From contig JALIHJ010000025.1 of the NCBI GenBank assembly GCA_022984795.1, positions 221,653-285,652 on the forward strand: DNA of 64,000 bases, read 5' to 3'. Of this stretch, positions 26,013 to 35,128 are shown one piece after another. Origin of the DNA: Fabrea salina (taxonomy: Eukaryota > Ciliophora > Heterotrichea > Heterotrichida > Fabreidae). Numbering within the stretch: position 1 is the stretch's first letter; every line of letters starts with the position of its first letter. Both the position numbers and the translations under genes were made by a program. A model generated the notes under the pieces. That model was given only the letters and a program-made list of their open reading frames with translations. It did no database searches and was not told the DNA's origin.

Positions 26013-27521
26013 TTACTCGGGGAACTTGATAGCACTGAGGGCTTCGTTCATCTTGCGTTTGAACAGAGGTTCCAAACACCTTTTGATTTGTTTGTCAACT
26101 GCAGCTTTGGCGAACTTGTTGACTCTGAACTCAGGGTCTCTTAGTCGCTGCAGAACTCTCAATAGCTTATCCCATTGGCGGTACTTTCCGTAAGTCATGA
26201 TAATCAAGTTAGTTGCAAAGGGCGTGTACAGGTCTTTCCTAGTAAAAGCAACTGTTTCTTGTTCTTCTGTGATAGTGGTGGCATCTTTTCCTAGTTTCAA
26301 AGCCATCTTCAAAGCCCCTGTCACCATTTTGGCCGTGAACTGGATTTTTTTGTCGGAGATCACTTGAGTGTAGTACTCTTTGCCCTGAGTTGAGTCGCCT
26401 AGTTTTTCATAGAAGTCGAACCCCAGCATAACAGTTTCTTCAGTTTTAGGATTGTTTTCTATGAACTGTTCTGCAATTTTGATTGCTCTGGTTTTCTGGT
26501 TGTTGTTTAGCAAAGCCTCTAAGTAGTTTTGGTACAGACTTGCGTTGAACTTAGACACTTCTTCTTTACTAGAAGCTCCTATTTTCAAAGACTTGGGAAA
26601 AGCAGTTTTGACTTTCTGCATTAGTTCGTCTGCTTCTTTGTTCATTTCGTGCTTAAGGTACTTGTTCACTAGTGGTTCTATTAAGTTCCAAGAAGGAGTT
26701 TTTTGGTTTTCAATAGCTAAGTCCACGCACTCCACTGCATTGTCGAAGTACCCTTTCGTGAACCTTAGGTTTCTAATAGCACTACTCCACGCTTCCAGAG
26801 GTACTTTAACTTGTTTTCCGTGGCAGTACTTTAAAAACACAAGCATAGTGTTTGGCCACTTACCTGCAATGCACTCGTCCACAATTGCCTGGCACAACTC
26901 CCCTCCAGGCAAGTGTTGCTGGGCTGCTATGTGGTCCACTACTTTCCTGATGATTTTAACCCCTGTTTTTATTCCACCTGCTCCTTTGATCAGACTTGTG
27001 TACATAACGTCGTTGAAGTGTCCGTATAAAAAAGGCGACACCTTAGTTGTTTCGTCTTTAGTGATTCTTCTGAACTCTCCAAAGTCTTCAGAAACCTCTG
27101 TGAAGGGAGAAATCCAAATAGTCCTTAGGTAACCTGCAAGTTGCGAGTCAATCATTTTGAGTTCAGGTCTTTCGTCCCACAAGACTAAAAGCTTCTCGAT
27201 AACCGACCCTGGAGAGGGCTTGGATTGGTCTTGTTTGTGGAGTTTGCTTGCGTCATACAAAACTTCTTCCAAGCACAGCTGGACTTTTTCAGAAGACTTA
27301 GCAGAAGACAACTTGTTTATGATTTTAGAGTTCCTGATGTACTCTATCACTGGGTCTTGGGAGTCGAAATCGTAAGAAAGACTCTGGATTGTTTTGTTCT
27401 TAACTTCTTGTGCTTTTTGCTGTGCTTTTTTTTCGATGTTTTCTGCTTGTCGCAAGTACTGCTTGAACACGTCTTCTTGGGACCCAAACCTTCTCAACAC
27501 CTTAGTAAAATGCCTTATCAT
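26013..27521 (-). CDS. Predicted mitochondrial helical-repeat protein, unknown
   Basis: 502 aa. N terminus MIRHFTKVLRRFGS is basic and amphipathic, like a mitochondrial presequence. The rest is alpha-helical with short repeated helix pairs (for example NAVECVDLAIENQKTPSWNL and EALLNNNQKTRAIKIAEQFI) that look TPR- or PPR-like without clear consensus. Ciliate mitochondrial ribosomes and respiratory complexes contain many lineage-specific proteins of this kind; that is an inference, not an assignment. It is the first gene of the leftward run ending at 21132. Confidence 0.6.
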   Translation of the reverse strand: MIRHFTKVLRRFGSQEDVFKQYLRQAENIEKKAQQKAQEVKNKTIQSLSYDFDSQDPVIEYIRNSKIINKLSSAKSSEKVQLCLEEVLYDASKLHKQDQSKPSPGSVIEKLLVLWDERPELKMIDSQLAGYLRTIWISPFTEVSEDFGEFRRITKDETTKVSPFLYGHFNDVMYTSLIKGAGGIKTGVKIIRKVVDHIAAQQHLPGGELCQAIVDECIAGKWPNTMLVFLKYCHGKQVKVPLEAWSSAIRNLRFTKGYFDNAVECVDLAIENQKTPSWNLIEPLVNKYLKHEMNKEADELMQKVKTAFPKSLKIGASSKEEVSKFNASLYQNYLEALLNNNQKTRAIKIAEQFIENNPKTEETVMLGFDFYEKLGDSTQGKEYYTQVISDKKIQFTAKMVTGALKMALKLGKDATTITEEQETVAFTRKDLYTPFATNLIIMTYGKYRQWDKLLRVLQRLRDPEFRVNKFAKAAVDKQIKRCLEPLFKRKMNEALSAIKFPE

Positions 27522-27575
27522 TTTATTAGCTATGGACCTTCCTTATAAAGCAGCCATCTTATAAAAAGCGGGAAA

Positions 27576-30500
27576 ATGCGAAGCAACAGACAAAAACACC
27601 TCGAAAAACTCAAACAAGTCAAGCAAGGAAAGCAAAACCGACTTTCTCAGTACGAAGTCCAGGAAACCCAAGAACTCATCCAAGAGATTCCTGAAGAAGA
27701 GTACAAAAAACTCCAGCAAACCCAGGGACACCCTTTCATCGTGGATGACTTTGGTCTGGGCTACGACGACCACGGAGAACTTGACTGGCAAGAAGAAGAG
27801 TACTCTGACTCCCCCCAAAAAAAGCCTAAGCCTGACTCCAAGCAAATCACTTCTTTCATGAAGCCAGCTTCAATCAAAACCAAAAAACCCGTTCTGTCCA
27901 AAGAAGAGAGCACTGAGATGCTTGAAGAAATGCTCAACCTTCTAGACGACGACTCCCTGGACTCAAAAGCCATACTCAGCATGCCTGAAAGAACCCAAAC
28001 TTCTACTTTTAAAGCCCAAAAGGGCAAGTCTAGAACCGAGGCTTTGATGGAAGCTTCAAAAAAAGTCACAGAGCTCTACTCCAAGCCAGCTCCCGTAGCT
28101 AAAGTTCCTTTGCCTCAAGAACCTGAGTCTTCCAAACAAAACTTAAAAAGAAAAGCACCAGGAAAAGACCCAGAGCCCCTGCCCTCAGAGCCTCAGTTTC
28201 CAGAACCTATGGAACTTGAACCTACTGAGCCACTACCCAACCTAACTGAACTCCAAGAGTCCATGGAAATTGAGTCTCCCAAAGTTGATGAGACTCTTGG
28301 GATTGAATTTGAGCAACTTCCTGAGTACAAAGCCGAGCCCTCAGACTTGAACCCTCTTTGCAAACAAGAAATCGAAACTGACTCTGAAGGCAACATTCAC
28401 TTCTACTGGATTGACGCAGTTGAAGCACCTAGTGTGTCTCCAGGAAGTGTGATACTCTTTGGAAAGGTTAAAAAGGACAACAAATTTGAAACTGCTTGTG
28501 TGAAAATAAACGAAATTCAAAGGACCCTGTACGTATTGCCCACAGACGAGCACGCCAACAACTTACACGCAGTCCACCAAGAAATAGAAGAACTCAGGAA
28601 ACGCTCCAACATCTCCAAAATGACTGCTAAACCTGTGCAAAGGCGCTATGCCTTTGAGTTGCCTTTTGTTCCACCCAAAGCTTGCTATCTGAAAATACAG
28701 TACTCTTCTAGGTTCCCTTGCATTTCTTCTATTAAAGGCAAAACCATCAAGCATGTTTTTGGGGCTCAGAACTCCCTTACAGAGCTTTTGCTTGTAAAAA
28801 GAAAGATCAAAGGGCCTTGCTGGATCTGCATTAAAGAGCCCAGACCAATCGAGCACAAAATCTCCCACTGCAAGTTAGAAATGCAGGTTGATTCTGACAA
28901 AAACCTCCACTATACAGAGAAGGAATCCAGCATGATTCCACCCCCTTTGGTAGGAATGAGCATTTCACTTAAGTGCTTCAGAAACTCTAGAGGAGTCAAC
29001 GAGATCTTTGCTGTAGGAGGAGTTGTTAACTCTTCAATAGACCAAGTTGGTTCAAGTCAAGACTTCAAACAAAACATCACTTCCTTTTCTATGATAAGGA
29101 AACTCCCCCAATTGCCCCTAGCTAACCAAGAAATCCAAATCTTGGAAAAAGAGGAAGTGCTTTTAAGGGAGTTCATGAAGAAACTACTAGTAGTGGACCC
29201 TGACTTCTTAATTGGGCATGACCTTCAAGAGAACTACCTCAAAGTCCTTGTTGAGAGACTTAAGTTTTTCAATATTTCTGCTATCCACAACCTTGGAAGA
29301 CTCATTTCCAAAAACACTAAAAAGACCTATGAACACTCTAACTGGGCAAACAGAATCCTGACTTACGGACGTCTGCTAGTGGACACCTTCACCATTTCAA
29401 AAGAACTTCTTAGAGAAACCACCTACACGCTAGACCACCTAACTAGGAGGGTGCTTAACAAACACCGACTCCACTTAGAACAAGAAGACTACGAAAAGCA
29501 CTACTTAGACTCCTTAGGAATCAAAAGACTCGTCAAACACACTGAAAACGACGCTTTGCTGACATTTGAGATTGTGATGTCTTTAAGTGTGATTCCACTT
29601 ACTAAGCAACTGACTAACATTGCAGGGAACCTTTGGGCACGCTCTCTAGAAAACGCCAGAGCTGAAAGAAACGAAATGCTGCTCATTCACGAGTTCAACA
29701 AAAGAAAGTTCATATGGCCTGACAAAACGGGCTATTTGAAACCTGAAATGCAAAAAAAGAAAGACCAGTACCAGGGAGGCAAGGTGCTGGAGCCTAAGTC
29801 GGGTTTGTACGACAACTACGTTTTGTTGCTGGACTTCAACAGTCTGTACCCTTCAATCATCCAAGAGTACAACATTTGCTTTACCACTGTAGACAGACAG
29901 AAGACTGACTCAGAAAGCAACGAACCTGGAGAACTCAACAAACAAGCCAGTCCAGGAGTGCTTCCCACAATAATTAAACAGCTCGTCGCTTGGAGGCGAG
30001 AAACCAAAAACGAACTTTCACGTGAACAAAACCCTAGCAAGCGAAAACAACTAGACATCAAGCAACAAGCCCTTAAGTTAACAGCCAACTCGATGTACGG
30101 GTGTTTGGGCTTCAGAAACTCACGCTTTTACGCCAGACCCATTGCTTCGCTGATTACTAAGTGCGGACGCGAAACCCTAGAAGAAACAGCAAAAATAGCA
30201 ACACTGAAACTAAATCTAGACGTGATTTACGGAGACACAGACTCGATTATGGTCAACTCCAACACCAAAGACCTTTCGAAGGCTTTAAACATCTCTAAAA
30301 GCCTCAAGCAAGTTGTTAACAAGAACTACAAGTGCCTTGAAATAGAACTGGACGGGATTTACAAAAGCATTCTTCTTCTGAAAAAGAAAAAGTACGCTGC
30401 CCTTAAAGAAGTAGAAGGCAACCTCATCAAGGAAGTCAAGGGACTGGACCAAGTAAGACGTGACTGGTGCCAACTCAGCAAAAGAGTCTCTGACACAGTT

Positions 30501-31466
30501 CTGGACATCATTTTAGAAGGAGGCAACAAAGAAGACTCCATTGCCAGAATCAAAGAGTTCCTCACTGAAACCAAAACTCAAATTAAAGAAGGCAATCAAG
30601 TTCCTTTAGGAGAGTTTGTGATCACTAAACAACTCACTAAACCTCCAGACAAGTACAGAGAAGCAGACAACTTGCCCCACGTCAGAGTTGCTAAAAAACT
30701 AATGGAGCAGGGCAAAACTGGACTGGAGAGGCACTTTATTCCTTACGTAGTTTGCAAAGAAGAACACAAATCTGTTGCTGAAAGAGCTTACCACCCTGAT
30801 GAAGTCAAAAACAGTGGGGGCAGTTTAATTATAGACACTGAGTGGTACATCCAACAACAAGTACTTCCTCCCGTAATTAGGTTGTGCCACCCCATCGAAG
30901 AAATTGCCCCTGGGGAAATAGCTGAGTGTTTAGGTCAGGACTCCAAGAAGTACGAACAAACTCAAAAACAAGAATACTGGGCAAATACTAACCCTTTGGA
31001 GCACTACCAAATTAGGTGTCCCAAGGGCCATTGCATAAATACTTCCAAAATGAGCTGCGAAGATTGCGATCCTGAATGCAGTATTGAAGTTACTCCAGAG
31101 TACATAGTTAACTACTTCCACTTGCAAATAAAGAAGTCAATGCAAAGTTTTTACTCAGGAAAGAAGTTCTGCAGTGAGTGCAGGTCCAATTCTTACTGGG
31201 TGACCAACAAGTGCCTTAGTTGCAGAAAAACCAACTTAAAGGTTATGCACACTAGCGGGAACTACTACAACTTAGTTAGCACAGCCAAGAACTTGTTCTC
31301 TGAAAACGGACCCTACAAAGGACTCTACGAAGGCACCAAACAGAAAAAAGACAGGGACGCTATGTTTGGCTTCTTGGAAAGTGTGGACGACAGGAACTCT
31401 TACAAAACTCTGGATTTAGGCAAAAGTGTTTTGATTGCGAAAACTGACTTAAGTAGTTTAATATAA
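27576..31466 (+). CDS. POLA1: DNA polymerase alpha catalytic subunit
   Basis: 1296 aa. The N-terminal domain of pol alpha is present (HPFIVDDFGLGYDDHGEL). Family B polymerase motifs are intact: motif A DFNSLYPSIIQEYN (about 751), motif B KLTANSMYGCLGF (about 833) and motif C YGDTDS (about 884). The exonuclease region has lost its acidic residues, as in all pol alpha. The C terminus has two cysteine clusters (CPKGHC ... CEDC, about 1147, then CSEC ... CLSC), the zinc modules that hold the B subunit and primase. It extends RNA-DNA primers at replication origins. Somewhat shorter than human POLA1 (1462 aa). Confidence 0.97.
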   Translation: MRSNRQKHLEKLKQVKQGKQNRLSQYEVQETQELIQEIPEEEYKKLQQTQGHPFIVDDFGLGYDDHGELDWQEEEYSDSPQKKPKPDSKQITSFMKPASIKTKKPVLSKEESTEMLEEMLNLLDDDSLDSKAILSMPERTQTSTFKAQKGKSRTEALMEASKKVTELYSKPAPVAKVPLPQEPESSKQNLKRKAPGKDPEPLPSEPQFPEPMELEPTEPLPNLTELQESMEIESPKVDETLGIEFEQLPEYKAEPSDLNPLCKQEIETDSEGNIHFYWIDAVEAPSVSPGSVILFGKVKKDNKFETACVKINEIQRTLYVLPTDEHANNLHAVHQEIEELRKRSNISKMTAKPVQRRYAFELPFVPPKACYLKIQYSSRFPCISSIKGKTIKHVFGAQNSLTELLLVKRKIKGPCWICIKEPRPIEHKISHCKLEMQVDSDKNLHYTEKESSMIPPPLVGMSISLKCFRNSRGVNEIFAVGGVVNSSIDQVGSSQDFKQNITSFSMIRKLPQLPLANQEIQILEKEEVLLREFMKKLLVVDPDFLIGHDLQENYLKVLVERLKFFNISAIHNLGRLISKNTKKTYEHSNWANRILTYGRLLVDTFTISKELLRETTYTLDHLTRRVLNKHRLHLEQEDYEKHYLDSLGIKRLVKHTENDALLTFEIVMSLSVIPLTKQLTNIAGNLWARSLENARAERNEMLLIHEFNKRKFIWPDKTGYLKPEMQKKKDQYQGGKVLEPKSGLYDNYVLLLDFNSLYPSIIQEYNICFTTVDRQKTDSESNEPGELNKQASPGVLPTIIKQLVAWRRETKNELSREQNPSKRKQLDIKQQALKLTANSMYGCLGFRNSRFYARPIASLITKCGRETLEETAKIATLKLNLDVIYGDTDSIMVNSNTKDLSKALNISKSLKQVVNKNYKCLEIELDGIYKSILLLKKKKYAALKEVEGNLIKEVKGLDQVRRDWCQLSKRVSDTVLDIILEGGNKEDSIARIKEFLTETKTQIKEGNQVPLGEFVITKQLTKPPDKYREADNLPHVRVAKKLMEQGKTGLERHFIPYVVCKEEHKSVAERAYHPDEVKNSGGSLIIDTEWYIQQQVLPPVIRLCHPIEEIAPGEIAECLGQDSKKYEQTQKQEYWANTNPLEHYQIRCPKGHCINTSKMSCEDCDPECSIEVTPEYIVNYFHLQIKKSMQSFYSGKKFCSECRSNSYWVTNKCLSCRKTNLKVMHTSGNYYNLVSTAKNLFSENGPYKGLYEGTKQKKDRDAMFGFLESVDDRNSYKTLDLGKSVLIAKTDLSSLI

Positions 31467-31491
31467 TTAAAGTGCCAAATTATAATTAATC

Positions 31492-32952
31492 ATGATAAAG
31501 AGTTTAGGCAGAAGGTGGGCATCTGTCTCAAGCTGGGTTTACGGGAACTCAGACGAGTTAGAAATCACAGCAAGTGTATTTTTGAGCCAAAAGCCTCCCC
31601 CAGCTACTACTTTGGTGGTGAACGGGTCCGTGGGTTCGGGGAAGTCCTTTTCATTGGACCAGGCCATGAACTACACGGGCAAAAACAAATTGCTTGACCC
31701 TGATATAGTTTTTTCTTTGGGTTTGAAAAACCTGCTCACAGTGGAGAACATTACTAGCATGGCCTTTATTGACACGATTAACAGAGGAGTAGGCAGTGTG
31801 ATAGCGGGCTTTGAAAAAAAGGGCTTAGACAGGTCTGTGAAGGTAAACTTCAGAGAACAACTAGACACAAAAGCCAGAAAACTCTTTTTCTTGAGAAAGA
31901 CTCTGGACGACATGATTGCAGAAGAAAACCCAGAAGTGAAAAGTGGGTACAAAGAAGAAACCCAAAAAATAGTCAGAATTATCAACGAAAAGATTAAAAA
32001 CTACCCCAAAGTAGTTAAACTGAACACCTTTGACTACGACGGCCTCAAACATATTATTGACAGACTTCCTCTGGCAGACGCCTTTGAAGTCCTGGGACTT
32101 AGTTACTTGGTTTCAGGAGTGGAGGAAGAATTTGGAGAACTTACCTCTGCACTGCAAGTCGCAACTTTGCAGCACTTTGGACAGATTTGTCAGGAAGACA
32201 ATCACGCTTACCCTGTTCTTAGAATTGACGACACTGAGTTATTTTACCAAGATCCCTCTCTCATGAGTTATTTCAAAAACTTAGTTAAAAACCTAAGCAC
32301 TAGCCACAGTTTCTACAGCATTTTAGAAGGTTCAGGGAACTTCTCAGAGGTCCTTCGACTCATGCTCCAAAATCCAGAAAGGTTCCAGATTTTCTGTGTT
32401 AAGGACTACCCTATTGACTCAGTGGAGAGTTTGCTTAACTCAATGGGAATAGAAATGACTCCTGAAGAGTTTAAAGAAATCTACAGCTTAATAGGAGGCA
32501 GCTCGGCACTAGTTTTCAACGCAGCCAACGCTTTGAGTCCAGGAGGGATTTCTGCATCCCAGTTCATCAAGCAACTTAAGTCAAACGTACTTAGAGAAGT
32601 CAACCAAAAACTAGCTAGTACTAAAACTGAAAACCAAGACGAAAAAACCTGGCAAGAAAAGTTCATGGGAATAGACCAACTAAAACTAAGGGCTTCCCTG
32701 TACATAATGAGCAACTTGATGAATCAACCCCTTGAAATAGAACCTCAAGAGTTTTCCGAGAACTACATGATGCAGCAGTTGTGCTTGATGAAACTGCTTT
32801 ACTACGACGGAAAACACCTGGACTTCGATAAGCCAGTTGTCAAGCACATTCTTCCGTACACTCAGTTTTGGAACATCACTAAAGGCTACCTCAACAACTA
32901 CAAAAACTCTTTTGCTTATAATAAAATTTTAAGTATTAACGACGAGATTTAA
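31492..32952 (+). CDS. P-loop NTPase, probably mitochondrial, function unknown
   Basis: 486 aa. Walker A is clear at about 43-52 (NGSVGSGKSF). A possible Walker B-like strand (VLRIDDTELF) lies near 243-252. The N terminus MIKSLGRRWASVSSW looks like a mitochondrial presequence. The overall pattern resembles the STAND/AAA-type ATPase proteins common in ciliates, and the telomere-proximal gene at 60264 has a similar outline without close sequence identity. Partners are unknown. Its last 17 coding bases overlap the coding end of the convergent transposase-like gene. Confidence 0.6.
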   Translation: MIKSLGRRWASVSSWVYGNSDELEITASVFLSQKPPPATTLVVNGSVGSGKSFSLDQAMNYTGKNKLLDPDIVFSLGLKNLLTVENITSMAFIDTINRGVGSVIAGFEKKGLDRSVKVNFREQLDTKARKLFFLRKTLDDMIAEENPEVKSGYKEETQKIVRIINEKIKNYPKVVKLNTFDYDGLKHIIDRLPLADAFEVLGLSYLVSGVEEEFGELTSALQVATLQHFGQICQEDNHAYPVLRIDDTELFYQDPSLMSYFKNLVKNLSTSHSFYSILEGSGNFSEVLRLMLQNPERFQIFCVKDYPIDSVESLLNSMGIEMTPEEFKEIYSLIGGSSALVFNAANALSPGGISASQFIKQLKSNVLREVNQKLASTKTENQDEKTWQEKFMGIDQLKLRASLYIMSNLMNQPLEIEPQEFSENYMMQQLCLMKLLYYDGKHLDFDKPVVKHILPYTQFWNITKGYLNNYKNSFAYNKILSINDEI

Positions 32953-34105
32953 AACTGCTTGCCACTAAACTGACTAAGGCTTTAAACACTTCAGCTGTTT
33001 GTAAGAGTTTACTTCGGTCACTGTACTTCTTCACCCACCTCCTCCACTGCCACTCCATCAAGTGCTCTTGTAAGTAAAGCGCTTTTCTGTTTCTTTTGCG
33101 TATTTCGTACTTAGCCCACAACCAAGTTGTTTTAACGTTGTTGGTGTGGATTAGTTTGTCTTCTGGGTCAGCTACTCCTCTTTCTTCGTCGTAGGTGTAG
33201 TGGGGGTACCCTAAGTTCTCGAGTCGGCCAAAAGCCCCCCAGCGTTTAGTGATGCAGGTTGTTCCTATTTCGCACTGTTTCTGGATAACAGAGTTAATAT
33301 ATTCAGGGGACTTTTTAGGAATCACTTCTAAGTAAACCAGTTTAGTTTCCCTTTCAAACATCACTAACACCCACTTAGGAGGCCTCTTTCCCTTGCCTAT
33401 TTCAATCTTCCTTTTAATGAAGTTGTTAACTTCTATTTCAACTACTCCTGAAAACTTAGGTAGTTTGGACCAGTAGTCCTTACTTACCAACTGCCTCATT
33501 TTCCTTGAAATGTAGGAAACGCTTTTTTGAGTGGAATCAACCATGTTGGCTATTTCAGAGTCCTTCAGTTCCAAAACCCACAAAAACAAAAAAGTCACTA
33601 TTTTCTGCGGGGGCATCTGCAGTCCGTGCCAAAAAGTGTCTTGTTTCACGCTACTCTGCACTCTGCACTTTGTACACACAAACAAGTACCCTGTGTACCC
33701 GTGATTCTCCAAGCTCATAGCTTGAAAGCACTTGTAGCACTCCCGACCGCTAGGCAACAAGTCTGACTTCAGTAAAAAGCTCAATGACAACTCTGAGTCT
33801 TTACAAATTCGGAAAAAGTTGTTAGGAAGTTCCAATTGGTGTAGGTAGTCCCTTAAACTCAAACTGGGGTCTCTGAATCTTGCTAGTTTGCTTTCTTCAG
33901 CTACGGACTCAAGTCTTTTTTCAAGCAGCTTTACTTGACCACTTAAGTGACTCAGCTTCAACTTAGAAGAACGCATTTCCCCTAGTAAAAGTTTGTTTTG
34001 GGTCCTCAAAGCCTTAGCGCTGCACAGCATTCGGAAGCACTCTCTGCACTTCTGGAATGAGTCTCCGTGTTCTTGGCAGTAAAAGTCCTTAATCGTTTTC
34101 TCCAT
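32936..34105 (-). CDS. Domesticated IS1595/Merlin (ISXO2-like) transposase, catalytic residues lost
   Basis: 389 aa. A C-x2-C ... C-x2-C zinc ribbon (Cys123, 126, 144, 147) is followed by the ISXO2-like transposase fold: FSGVVEIEVNNF, WVLVMFERETKLVYLEVI, GTTCITKRWGAFGRLENLGY and HTNNVKTTWLWAKYEIRKR. In active members the DDE triad sits in VEID, SD-x-W and TN-x-IE. Here they read VEIE (Glu225), TK-x-W (Lys287) and TNNVK (Lys325). All three positions are changed, so it should not cut DNA. The frame is intact and sits between housekeeping genes with no inverted repeats seen, which fits a domesticated protein. An N-terminal Cys/His cluster (residues 10-28) and a coiled coil precede it. Confidence 0.85.
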   Translation of the reverse strand: MEKTIKDFYCQEHGDSFQKCRECFRMLCSAKALRTQNKLLLGEMRSSKLKLSHLSGQVKLLEKRLESVAEESKLARFRDPSLSLRDYLHQLELPNNFFRICKDSELSLSFLLKSDLLPSGRECYKCFQAMSLENHGYTGYLFVCTKCRVQSSVKQDTFWHGLQMPPQKIVTFLFLWVLELKDSEIANMVDSTQKSVSYISRKMRQLVSKDYWSKLPKFSGVVEIEVNNFIKRKIEIGKGKRPPKWVLVMFERETKLVYLEVIPKKSPEYINSVIQKQCEIGTTCITKRWGAFGRLENLGYPHYTYDEERGVADPEDKLIHTNNVKTTWLWAKYEIRKRNRKALYLQEHLMEWQWRRWVKKYSDRSKLLQTAEVFKALVSLVASSFKSRR

Positions 34106-34118
34106 TAAAAATGAGCTA

Positions 34119-35057
34119 TTAACTTAATTTTTTGTTTATGAGTGTTTCAATCGAACCTGCAAGTTCGCCAAACAGCTTCGAAGAAACTCCACTCTCAGAA
34201 TTCACAGGCTTTCCTTGGTAGCCAGCTTCACCCACGCCTACTTCCAGAGGAATAGTGGAAATCAACTCTACTCCCATTTCACTACACATAGTTTTGGCTC
34301 CTCCTGAATTGCTTGGAAACAAAGGAGTGGTGGTTCCACAACAAGGACAAAGGTACCCCGACATGTTTTCCACAACTCCTATGATAGGAATGTTGGTTTT
34401 TTTGCAAAATCCAATTTCTTTCCTCACGTCCAAAAGCGACAGTTGGTGTGGTGTAGTAACTACTAGCCCGTAAGCTCTAGGAATTCCACTGAGGAAGGTC
34501 ACTATGCTAAGGTGCTCGTCGGAAGTTCCAGGGGGGCAGTCTACTACTAAGTAGTCTAGTTCTCCCCAGTCCACGTCACTCAAGAACTGCTTTATCAGTC
34601 CATTTTTACGAGGACCTCTCCAGATGATTGGTTCGTCAGAATTGGGAGTTAGGAAGCCTATGCTCATAACACCTAGGTTGGAGTACTCGTCATGGTAAAC
34701 AGGAGACCACCCAGAAGCAGAGGCATGGACTTCCTCACCTTGCATGTTCATCAACTGGGGCTGGCTGGGCCCACAAATGTCAATGTCAAGCAGGCCTACT
34801 TGTTTTTCGGGTTCCTTTGCAAAGGCGTAAGCTAGTTGTGCTGCAACGGTGCTTTTGCCTACTCCGCCCTTTCCCGACAAAACAAGTACAATGTGCTTGA
34901 CATTAGCTAACTTTGAAGCAACTAGTTGGATCCCAGGGTCTGGGGCTGGAGTCTCCCCTGACTGACAAGTGTTTTGGTTGGGGCATCCTTGGCAAGCACT
35001 GGCATGGCCTGACTCCTCTTTTCCCAAACCCGGACAGTCTTCTGGAATTTCTGACAT
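34119..35057 (-). CDS. NUBP1: Cytosolic Fe-S assembly scaffold NUBP1/Nbp35
   Basis: 312 aa. The N-terminal cysteine motif (CPGLG ... CQGCPNQNTC), which carries a 4Fe-4S cluster and separates Nbp35/NUBP1 from Cfd1/NUBP2, is present. The deviant Walker A GKGGVGKST (about 62) and the C-terminal CPCC bridging motif (NMSGYLCPCCG) follow. With Cfd1 it builds clusters for cytosolic and nuclear Fe-S proteins, including DNA polymerases; NUBP1 also affects cilia in other species. Length is typical. Confidence 0.95.
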   Translation of the reverse strand: MSEIPEDCPGLGKEESGHASACQGCPNQNTCQSGETPAPDPGIQLVASKLANVKHIVLVLSGKGGVGKSTVAAQLAYAFAKEPEKQVGLLDIDICGPSQPQLMNMQGEEVHASASGWSPVYHDEYSNLGVMSIGFLTPNSDEPIIWRGPRKNGLIKQFLSDVDWGELDYLVVDCPPGTSDEHLSIVTFLSGIPRAYGLVVTTPHQLSLLDVRKEIGFCKKTNIPIIGVVENMSGYLCPCCGTTTPLFPSNSGGAKTMCSEMGVELISTIPLEVGVGEAGYQGKPVNSESGVSSKLFGELAGSIETLINKKLS

Positions 35058-35128
35058 TTCTAATATAGCAAGTTATATCTAACTAGGATTGTCTGTTTTG
35101 AGCTTTAAGATGAATTTATTATAATAAA

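Noticed and set aside
32936-34105. An active, recently inserted transposon
   Set aside because: No terminal inverted repeats or target duplication seen, coding ends overlap a housekeeping neighbour, and the DDE residues are changed.
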